From positions 47,736 through 111,735 of the forward strand of contig NZ_JBICTU010000028.1 of the NCBI RefSeq assembly GCF_043197795.1: a DNA stretch of 64,000 nt. The letters are read 5' to 3'. A model generated the notes under the pieces. It was not told the origin of the DNA, searched no databases, and saw only the letters and a list, made by a program, of their open reading frames with translations. The stretch is from Sphaerisporangium sp040649355 (lineage in GTDB: Bacteria > Actinomycetota > Actinomycetes > Streptosporangiales > Streptosporangiaceae). A program made the position numbers and the translations under genes. Position 1 is the first letter of the stretch, and each line of letters starts with the position of its first letter. Shown here piece by piece: positions 58,206 through 64,000 of this stretch.

Positions 58206-60406
58206 ACGACGACGACCACCCCGGCGGCGGCCCCACCGGAGGCGACGCGAGTGGAGGCCACCCCGGCGGCGAGCCGGGCAAGGCGGCGAAGCCGCTGCGC
58301 ACGGCGGCCAGGGAACTGGCCGAGATCGGGGCGGTGATCCAGGAGACCTCCGCCCACGCCACGGCGGCGCTCACCGACGGCGCCGTGCTCGGCGCCCTGT
58401 GGCGCGCCCCGGCCGAGGGCTACCGGGCGCAGCGGGCCCTGCTCCGCGCGGTGACCGATCGCGCGGGGCTCGGGTACGCGGTCGCCGGCGGCCGGCTGGG
58501 CGGTCTCGCGGCCAGGGCCGGCGGCATGGCGGGAGCGGAGAGCCTCGCCGTCCTCATCCTCGCGACGTCGTTGCGGCTGCGCATCGCCGCCGTCACCCAG
58601 GATCATCCCGAACTGGCCGGCGACCCGCTGATGGGCAGGCTCATCGAAGCGGTGGGCGCCGACCGCGACCTCCAGGCGCTCCGGGCGCTGCGCGCCCTGC
58701 TCAAGGACCGCGGCGCGGTGCGCACGCTCAGCGGGCTCGCCCCGGTCTTCGGCGAGGTGCTCGCCCTGCGGGCCCTGCTCGACGAGAACCCGCTCAACGA
58801 CACCGCCGCCTGGCTGATCGCGACCGGCGGAGGGTACGCCAGCGCCGATCCCGTCACCGGCATGAGCAACCGTGCCATAGCGGTCCTCGACAGGGGGAAG
58901 GGCGCCGCGCGACGGCTGGAGCTCGACGCGGCCGAGGCCGAGCGGCTGTGCTCACACGGGTCGCTGCTCGGCTTCCTCCGCAACATCGGCGTCGTCGGCA
59001 CGACCGGGCGCGTGCTCATCCAGACCGTGACGGGCCCTGACGGCGTGGAGCGCCACGTCGTCCAGGTGCCCGGCATGAGACCCGGACGGCCCGACAACGA
59101 CTCCCCGCAGGATCTGCTCGGCGCCTTCAGCAGCGCCGTGCTCGACAGCGGGCCCTACAGCCGCGCGCTGGTCAAGGCTATCGACGACGCCGGCATCCCG
59201 CAGGGGGCCGAGGTCGCCCTGATCGGGCACAGCGCCGGCGGGGCGGCGATCATGAACCTGGCGCAGGACCCGGCGTTCTGCGCCCGTTACGCCGTCACCC
59301 ACGCCGTCGCCATCGGATCACCGGTCGACTTCAAGCGTCCCGCCGACCCGCGCACCTGGGTCGCCAGCGTCACCAACCAGCACGACATCATCCCCACCCT
59401 CGACGGACAGGGCGCGGGCGGCTGCTTCGACCTGCACCCCGGCTGGTACGTGGTCGACTACTCCGACGCGACCCACCTGTTCCCGATCTGCCACAGCATC
59501 GAGCACTACACCGCCAACATCGCGAACGACCTGCCCGAGGCCCGCGACCGCATCGACGATGCCCTCACGCCGTACCGGGGGCCGGTCACCCGCTCGCGGG
59601 CCTACCTGCTGTTCGACCACGTGCCCCACCCCGAGGGCTTCCCGTTCCTCACCGTGCCCACCTACCGGGCCGCCACGCCGGGCGGAGCGCTCGAACTGCC
59701 CGTCCGGTGCGAGGACGGGGCCGCCCTCACGGCGTACTTCGCGGTGGACGCGCGCGCGGCGGCGGCCCTGCTGGAGGGGACGGGGCTCGGGCCCGCGGTC
59801 CAGGTCGCGGGACGTGCCCTCGTCGCCGTCCACGCGTCGTCGAACCGGCGCACCAGCCTGGGGGCCTACCGCGAGGTCGCCCTCGGGATCGTCGTGCACG
59901 ATCCGTGGCGTCCACCGTCGCCGAGGGTATGGCCAGATCTGGTCAGGAGCGCGCGTCACCGGCGCTCCGGAACCTGGCTGGCCGGCTCCCTGGTCGACAC
60001 CGAGGCCGTGTCCTCGGTGTCTCCGGAGGTCTGGGGGTACGAGCCGTCCCTCGCCCGCCTCGACTTCGAGCTGACCGCGAGGTCCCTGCGCGTCGCGGCG
60101 AGCGGTCCGGACGGCCGGATCCTGACCTTCCGGGGACGGCTCGGCCCGGGAATCCCGGCCGGAGCCCCGGACCTGGTCGGCTATTCGCGCCACGACGGCG
60201 CCACGCTGCGGTCGTGCGTCGAGACCAGGGGCCGGGGGCGGGCGCATCCCGCCCCACGGGTCCGCCTGGTCACCGGGCCGGCCGATCACCCCATGGTCCG
60301 GCACCTGCGGGCACTGGGCCTCGACGGCGCCCGCCCGTTGCTGTGCCTGTCCACCCTCGCCCACCAGACGCTGCGGGGCGCCGCCGTCCCGGTGCGCGTC
60401 ACCTGA
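58202..60406 (+). CDS. Lipase-like alpha/beta hydrolase with C-terminal acetoacetate-decarboxylase-like domain, 734 aa
   Basis: The N-terminal ~45 residues are Gly/Asp-rich and disordered, then helical (~45-200). The middle (~270-450) is an alpha/beta hydrolase with nucleophile Ser344 in GHSAGG, a following GSPVDF strand, and HDIIPTLD as the probable acid. The C-terminal ~250 residues resemble the acetoacetate decarboxylase fold (LPVRCEDGAALTAYF, TSLGAYREVALGIVVHDP). GTG 58202 overlaps the dioxygenase stop (GTGA), so the three genes are one unit. It could release fatty acids from lipids for the dioxygenase or process the oxidised product. I know of no named family with this arrangement. Confidence 0.8.
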   Translation: MNDDDHPGGGPTGGDASGGHPGGEPGKAAKPLRTAARELAEIGAVIQETSAHATAALTDGAVLGALWRAPAEGYRAQRALLRAVTDRAGLGYAVAGGRLGGLAARAGGMAGAESLAVLILATSLRLRIAAVTQDHPELAGDPLMGRLIEAVGADRDLQALRALRALLKDRGAVRTLSGLAPVFGEVLALRALLDENPLNDTAAWLIATGGGYASADPVTGMSNRAIAVLDRGKGAARRLELDAAEAERLCSHGSLLGFLRNIGVVGTTGRVLIQTVTGPDGVERHVVQVPGMRPGRPDNDSPQDLLGAFSSAVLDSGPYSRALVKAIDDAGIPQGAEVALIGHSAGGAAIMNLAQDPAFCARYAVTHAVAIGSPVDFKRPADPRTWVASVTNQHDIIPTLDGQGAGGCFDLHPGWYVVDYSDATHLFPICHSIEHYTANIANDLPEARDRIDDALTPYRGPVTRSRAYLLFDHVPHPEGFPFLTVPTYRAATPGGALELPVRCEDGAALTAYFAVDARAAAALLEGTGLGPAVQVAGRALVAVHASSNRRTSLGAYREVALGIVVHDPWRPPSPRVWPDLVRSARHRRSGTWLAGSLVDTEAVSSVSPEVWGYEPSLARLDFELTARSLRVAASGPDGRILTFRGRLGPGIPAGAPDLVGYSRHDGATLRSCVETRGRGRAHPAPRVRLVTGPADHPMVRHLRALGLDGARPLLCLSTLAHQTLRGAAVPVRVT

Positions 60407-60423
60407 CCAAAGGAGCCTCCCGG

Positions 60424-60666
60424 ATGCCCGCCGTTCCCGAAGCGATCGCCCTCCATGCCGGGGTGCTGCGGTCCGACGCCCTCGTGCTCGCCGACTGCGC
60501 CGAGCGTCTGCGCGACATCGGGGCCCGGCTGGACGCCGAGGGCGCCGCGCCGCAGTGGCTCAGGGACACCGTGAACGCCCACATCGCCGCCTGCCTGCGG
60601 GCCTCCACCGATCTGGACGAGGCGGCGACGCGCCTGGGCGTCTACGCCGACCGGGCCCGCCGCTGA
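60424..60666 (+). CDS. Small helical protein, last gene of oxylipin operon, 80 aa
   Basis: Two amphipathic helices (~5-40 and 45-78) without Cys or membrane segments: AIALHAGVLRSDALVLADCAERLRDIG... AATRLGVYADRARR. The pattern resembles ESX-secretion-associated small proteins (EspC/DUF2580-like, WXG100 size), though the WXG motif is absent. ATG 60424 is 17 bp after the lipase stop with AAAGGAG. Perhaps a partner that guides the lipase-like protein, whose N-terminus is also helical. Weak assignment. Confidence 0.6.
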   Translation: MPAVPEAIALHAGVLRSDALVLADCAERLRDIGARLDAEGAAPQWLRDTVNAHIAACLRASTDLDEAATRLGVYADRARR

Positions 60667-60669
60667 CGC

Positions 60670-61221
60670 TCAGTGCCGGACGAGGGTGTTGTGGAAGGAC
60701 CTGATCAGCCACTGGCCCGATTGCTTGACGGCGATGCTGGTGTTCCACGAGAGGGTGTTCGGGTGGCAGGTCCTCTCCGAACCGAAGAACACGCACCCCT
60801 TGCGGATGATGAAGGCCGTCGAGGGGGACAGCAGGTGGATCTTCTCTTCGAGGGTGTGGATGCGGGAGTTCTTGAGCTGGTTGCCGAGGTAACGCTGGAA
60901 CTTGGTTCCTATCTCGTTCCGCGTGCGCAGGTGGTCGCCCGTGACGTTCACGAAGTCGGCGTCGGTGGTGTACGTCGCGGCGTAGGCCATCCCGTTCCCG
61001 TGGGCCCAGGCGTCGGCCTGGCGCTGCCAGAGCCGCGCCAGGGCGGCGAGTTCGGTGTCGTAGGGACCCGTCCCCGAGACCTCGGAGCCGGCCTGCGCCG
61101 AGAGCGCGCGGCTCACCGGCGTCACGGCCTGGGTCGGTGTGGCGGCGGCGGTCAGCGCCATGCCGAGCCCACCCGCGAGAGCCAGGCGGATCGTTCTCCT
61201 CGCGTATCGATGAATGCCCAT
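60670..61221 (-). CDS. Secreted SgcJ/EcaC-like (SnoaL/NTF2-fold) protein, copy 1, 183 aa
   Basis: A signal peptide (~1-32; basic start then LALAGGLGMALTAAATPTQA) is followed by a single NTF2-like domain: LARLWQRQADAWAHGNGMAYAATYTTDADFVNVTGDHLRTRNEI is the SgcJ/EcaC signature, and the end GQWLIRSFHNTLVRH matches. Two cysteines (CVFFGSERTC) may form a disulfide. It is about half identical to the gene at 61301-61894 and arose by tandem duplication. Convergent with the oxylipin operon, stop to stop. Family members include enzymes and steroid-like ligand binders; the function here is unknown. Confidence 0.85.
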   Translation of the reverse strand: MGIHRYARRTIRLALAGGLGMALTAAATPTQAVTPVSRALSAQAGSEVSGTGPYDTELAALARLWQRQADAWAHGNGMAYAATYTTDADFVNVTGDHLRTRNEIGTKFQRYLGNQLKNSRIHTLEEKIHLLSPSTAFIIRKGCVFFGSERTCHPNTLSWNTSIAVKQSGQWLIRSFHNTLVRH

Positions 61222-61300
61222 CTCTGCCCCGTTCGAAGATGATCACGAACAAACGTGGAAGCGTTTCCCCTGTCAGCCGGGCCGGGTGGCGGGTCGCCGG

Positions 61301-61894
61301 TCAGCGCCCGGAGAAGAAGTTCCTGAACGATGGGAGCGGCGCGCTCTGCTGCCGCATGAGGGTGTTGTGGAAGGACGTGACCATCCATCGGCCCGCGTGC
61401 TTGACGGCGAGGCTGGTGTTGATCGATCGCGTGTCCGGGCGGCAGGCCGTCTCGGCGCCGTACAGCACGCAGTCCTTCCGGAGGATGAGCGCCGTCGTGG
61501 GGGACAAGAAACGCACCTCTTCCTCCATTCGGAGGATATGGGTGTTCTTGAGCTGATTATTAAAGTAGTATTGGATTTTCGTGGCGATGGAGTCGCGGCT
61601 ATGGAGATGCTCGCCCCTGATGTTGATGAGGTCGGCATCGGTGGTGTAAATCCTCGCATAGGCGCCGGCGTCCCCCCGGGCCCAGGCGTCCGCCTGCTGC
61701 TCCCAGATACGGCGCAGGGCGGTGAGGTCGGTGTCGGCATGGTCTTTCCGCGGCACCTGTGAAACGGCCGGTGCCGCCGCGCCCACGGTCGGCGTCGTGA
61801 CGTCCGGCGGCGTCGCGGCGCCGGTCAGCGCCATCCCGAGGCCGCCGATGATCGCCAGGCGGATACTTCTCCCCTTGCATCGATGAATGTCCAT
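61301..61894 (-). CDS. Secreted SgcJ/EcaC-like protein, copy 2, 197 aa
   Basis: Paralogue of 60670-61221 with the same layout: signal peptide (MDIHRCKGRSIRLAIIGGLGMALTGAAT), a variable linker, then LRRIWEQQADAWARGDAGAYARIYTTDADLINIRGEHLHSRDSI and the C-terminal RWMVTSFHNTLMRQ. The Cys pair (CVLYGAETAC) is conserved between the copies. It has 14 extra C-terminal residues (QSAPLPSFRNFFSGR). Both copies share GTTCGAAG in the upstream region, so the duplication included promoter sequence. ATG 61892-61894. Confidence 0.85.
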   Translation of the reverse strand: MDIHRCKGRSIRLAIIGGLGMALTGAATPPDVTTPTVGAAAPAVSQVPRKDHADTDLTALRRIWEQQADAWARGDAGAYARIYTTDADLINIRGEHLHSRDSIATKIQYYFNNQLKNTHILRMEEEVRFLSPTTALILRKDCVLYGAETACRPDTRSINTSLAVKHAGRWMVTSFHNTLMRQQSAPLPSFRNFFSGR

Positions 61895-62136
61895 CCATGC
61901 CCCCGTTCGAAGTTCACCGTGCGCAAACCTATAAGCGGTTCACCTTCCTTAACGGGCGTCGTCCTGTGAGTCCTCTACCGGTATTCCCCTAAGTGTCCGA
62001 TTTAGCACATCAGGATGGATTTGCCCTACGGCTCGGGAGGATACGGCGCGCCGTATCCCCGGCGAGATCATCTCCAGCGAGCCTCCGCCGCCGAGGGTGG
62101 GGCACCCGCGACAATGGCGGCAAGGGGGGAAGACCT

Positions 62137-63039
62137 ATGCACATAGCTGTACTTGGGATGGGTCACATGGGCCGCGCGGTGGCCGGCCGGCTGCTCACAC
62201 AGGGGTATGACGTCGCGGTCTGGAACCGTACGCCCGGCAGGACCGCCGAGGTGGTCGGTGCCGGAGCGGTCGAGGCGTCCTCGCCGGCGGAGGCCGCGCG
62301 CGGGTCGGAGGCGGTGCTGATGTCGCTGACCGACGACCGCGCCGTCCTCGACGTCATGGAGCGGCTGACCGGGCTCGGCTCCGATGCCGAGGGGCCGCTC
62401 GTGGTCGACTTGAGCACCGTCTCCCCGGAGACCTCCCGCAGGCTCCGGGACATGGTCCCCGGGCAGCGGTTCCTGGCCGCGCCCATCATCGGAGCGCCGA
62501 AGACCGTGTTCGCGAACCTGGCCTCCAGCCTGGTGGGCGGCGACCGGCGCCTCGCCGACCGGCTGGAGCCGATCTGGTCGCGGGTCTTCTCCGTCCACTG
62601 GTACTGCGGTGAGGACCCCGGGAGCGCGTCGGCCTTCAAGCTGCTCAACAACTTCCTGCTGATGTCCGGAGTCGCCGCCGTCGCCGAGGTCGTGGCCGCG
62701 GCCGAGGCCGCCGCGCTGGACATGAAGCTGCTGCGCGAGGTCCTCTACCAGTGGCCCACCATGCCCCCCGCCATCGTCAACCGGGTCGACGACATCATCG
62801 CCGGTGGCCACAAGGGGTGGTTCCCCACGCGGCTCGGCGCCAAGGACGTACGGCTGCTCAACGAGGTGGCGGAGTCGAACGGGCTCACGCTGCCCATCGC
62901 GCGCCTGGTCGAGCGACGCTACGAGGAGGCGGGCGAGCGCGGCTGGCGCGAGGCCGACATCGCCGCCGTCGTGGAGGTGATCCGCGCGGAACGCCGCCCC
63001 GACCCGGGCGTGACACAGGGAGCGCCGGGCCGGGCATGA
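62137..63039 (+). CDS. NAD(P)-dependent beta-hydroxyacid dehydrogenase / imine-reductase-like protein, 300 aa
   Basis: The N-terminal Rossmann fold begins AVLGMGHMGRAVAGRLLTQGYDVAVWNRTPGR, with Arg after the Asn favouring NADP. VVDLSTVSPETSR and GAPKTVFANLASSLVGG are substrate-domain segments. The C-terminal helical domain (~165-290; SAFKLLNNFLLMSGVAAVAEVVAAAEAA) forms the interlocked dimer. The family catalytic Lys of 3-hydroxyisobutyrate dehydrogenases lies in the NNF helix region (KLLNN). Could also be an imine reductase. ATG 62137 with GGGGGA upstream. It is followed 22 bp later by an SDR gene, so the two probably form an operon. Confidence 0.88.
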   Translation: MHIAVLGMGHMGRAVAGRLLTQGYDVAVWNRTPGRTAEVVGAGAVEASSPAEAARGSEAVLMSLTDDRAVLDVMERLTGLGSDAEGPLVVDLSTVSPETSRRLRDMVPGQRFLAAPIIGAPKTVFANLASSLVGGDRRLADRLEPIWSRVFSVHWYCGEDPGSASAFKLLNNFLLMSGVAAVAEVVAAAEAAALDMKLLREVLYQWPTMPPAIVNRVDDIIAGGHKGWFPTRLGAKDVRLLNEVAESNGLTLPIARLVERRYEEAGERGWREADIAAVVEVIRAERRPDPGVTQGAPGRA

Positions 63040-63061
63040 ACGCGAAGAGCGGTACCCGGTC

Positions 63062-63817
63062 ATGACCGGGGACACCACCACCGGGCCGGTGACGGCGCTG
63101 GTCACCGGCGGAAACCAGGGGATCGGGCGCGAGATCGTCGCGCAGCTCGCGGAGCGGGGCATGACCGTGCTGCTCGCCGCCAGGGACGCGCGTCGCGGCG
63201 AGGAGGCGGCGGCCGCCCTCCGGTCCGCCGCCGCCGACGTGCGGGCGATCCAGCTCGACGTCACCGACCGCGCGTCGGTCACGGCGGCCGCGCGGTACGT
63301 CGGCGACCACTTCGGCGTGCTCGACGTCCTGGTCAACAATGCCGGGATCCTGGGCGACCTCCCCGGGCAGGATCCCGGCAGCGCCGAGCTGGACGTCGTC
63401 AGGGAGGTGTTCGAGACCAACGTCTTCGGCGTCATCAGCGTGACCACCGCGATGATCCCTCTGCTGCTGCGTTCGTCGGCGGGACGCGTCGTCAACGTCA
63501 CCAGCGGCCTCGGCTCGCTCACGCTGATGTCCGACCCCGGCGGTCACTTCACCCGCCGGCCCGCCTCGCTCGCGTACGTCCCGTCCAAGACCGCGCTCAA
63601 CTCGGTGACCGTGCAGTACGCCAAGGGGCTTCGCGAGCACGGTGTCCTGGTCAACGCGGCGGACCCGGGCCCGTGCGCGACCGGTTTCACCAAGGCCGTC
63701 CCCGGCCTCACCCGCACCGCCGCCGAGGGGGCCGCGGTCGCGGTGCGGCTCGCCACCCTCGGCGCCGACGGCCCGACCGGCGGCTGCTTCGGCGACACGG
63801 GCCCGGTTCCGTGGTAG
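63062..63817 (+). CDS. Short-chain dehydrogenase/reductase (carbonyl-reductase-like), 251 aa
   Basis: Classical SDR: cofactor motif TGGNQGIG (~16-23), NNAG (~92-95), Ser in NVTSGLGSL (~143) and the YVPSK active site (Tyr-x-x-x-Lys). QLDVTDRAS fits NADP(H)-binding. The final PTGGCFGDTGPVPW is typical of carbonyl-reductase-like SDRs, in which the last strand closes the pocket. Cytoplasmic. It reduces an unknown carbonyl substrate, perhaps acting with the preceding dehydrogenase. Confidence 0.92.
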   Translation: MTGDTTTGPVTALVTGGNQGIGREIVAQLAERGMTVLLAARDARRGEEAAAALRSAAADVRAIQLDVTDRASVTAAARYVGDHFGVLDVLVNNAGILGDLPGQDPGSAELDVVREVFETNVFGVISVTTAMIPLLLRSSAGRVVNVTSGLGSLTLMSDPGGHFTRRPASLAYVPSKTALNSVTVQYAKGLREHGVLVNAADPGPCATGFTKAVPGLTRTAAEGAAVAVRLATLGADGPTGGCFGDTGPVPW

Positions 63818-63830
63818 CGATCGAGGTCGC

Positions 63831-63859
63831 CACATGCGGGACCGTCACATGCGGGACCG
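63831..63859. repeat. 15-bp tandem duplication CACATGCGGGACCG-t
   Basis: Two exact copies of a 14-bp sequence (63831-63844 and 63846-63859) separated by one base lie just past the SDR stop and just before its terminator. Confidence 0.85.
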
Positions 63860-63889
63860 CCCGTCCCGACGGGGAGGCGGGACGGGCGG
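63857..63889 (+). terminator. Terminator hairpin after SDR gene
   Basis: An 11-bp stem CCGCCCGTCCC / GGGACGGGCGG with an 11-nt loop starts 39 bp after the stop codon. Confidence 0.75.
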
Positions 63890-63909
63890 CCGGGGGCTCA
63901 GGCCACTAG

Positions 63910-64000
63910 GAGCTGTTTGGAGTTCGGATCATGTGGTTGAGGTGAGGAGCTTCAGCCACATGATCGAGCCTCGGAGGTGGAGTCCGGCCTCGTAGCTTTC
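63910..64000. mobile_element. End of an IS element (IS5-like), continuing past the window
   Basis: The boundary is proposed after CTAG (63906-63909), which fits the YTAR target duplication of IS5-type elements. The terminal sequence would start GAGCTGTTTGGAG. Inside lies the C-terminal end of a minus-strand transposase. The other end is not in the window. Confidence 0.5.
63929..64000 (-). CDS. Transposase C-terminus (partial)
   Basis: The open frame enters from the right edge and ends at TGA 63929-63931. The 23 visible residues (ESYEAGLHLRGSIMWLKLL, then TSTT) resemble the end of IS5-family DDE transposases, where a Tyr is followed by a helix ending in I-x-WL. Too short for certain classification. 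Confidence 0.5.
   Translation of the reverse strand, partial: ESYEAGLHLRGSIMWLKLLTSTT

Overview
The window is one 64 kb stretch of very GC-rich DNA. It has the codon use, GTG/TTG starts and many secreted proteins of a filamentous actinomycete. The domain set suggests Streptosporangiaceae (Nonomuraea-like) or a relative; that placement is inference, because no rRNA or marker gene is present. About 45 genuine coding regions are supported, the far left and far right ones cut by the window edge. No tRNA, rRNA or CRISPR array was seen.

Layout. 1-925: 5' part of a secreted discoidin-domain protein. 926-1706: promoters and two copies of a GGAGAGCGCTCTCC palindrome. 1707-8026: a P450 oxidation cassette (two P450s, two 3Fe-4S ferredoxins, one ferredoxin reductase, a TetR regulator) with a divergent drug/proton antiporter. 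8096-15086: a sugar ABC importer without its ATPase, divergent from a GH3 beta-glucosidase that runs in frame into a LacI regulator, followed by a 13-bp minisatellite. 15293-22249: secreted chitinase, S33 aminopeptidase, serine hydrolase and secreted adenosine deaminase. 22300-29389: a five-gene minus-strand operon (SWIM-like Zn finger, unknown protein, vWA, MoxR AAA+, DUF5682-like). 29590-36044: a PLP decarboxylase and two large modular secreted proteins sharing a nearly identical ricin module. 36412-39967: a PPOX-like flavin/F420 protein, an overlooked 42-residue repeat peptide, a hemerythrin and a secreted S1 protease with a ricin domain. 40125-48360: MarR remnant, two-component system, metalloprotease, MFS pump with TetR. 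48616-54060: S/T/P-rich exported protein, a MauE / Tat / Cys-rich module, a phosphatase behind a PHO-box-like site, and a beta-propeller-like protein. 54094-60666: acyl desaturase, then an overlapping operon of P450, cyclooxygenase-like haem dioxygenase, lipase fused to an acetoacetate-decarboxylase-like domain, and a small helical protein. 60670-64000: two tandem SgcJ-like secreted proteins, a 3-hydroxyisobutyrate-dehydrogenase-like gene, an SDR, and the end of an IS element.

How the genes fit together. Much of the left and middle is polymer scavenging (chitin, beta-glucosides, protein, nucleosides), with several LacI-type operators visible. The most interesting units are (1) the putative oxylipin operon at 55312-60666, a bacterial split version of the dioxygenase plus P450 pairing found fused in fungal Ppo enzymes; (2) the peptide at 37181-37309, with three TR-x-x-GTTWD repeats, which looks like a small precursor or secreted peptide; (3) the MoxR/vWA/SWIM operon related to E. 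coli yehLMPQ; (4) the MauE/Cys-rich/Tat module; and (5) the GH3-LacI in-frame join. All assignments rest on reading motifs by eye; no database search was possible.
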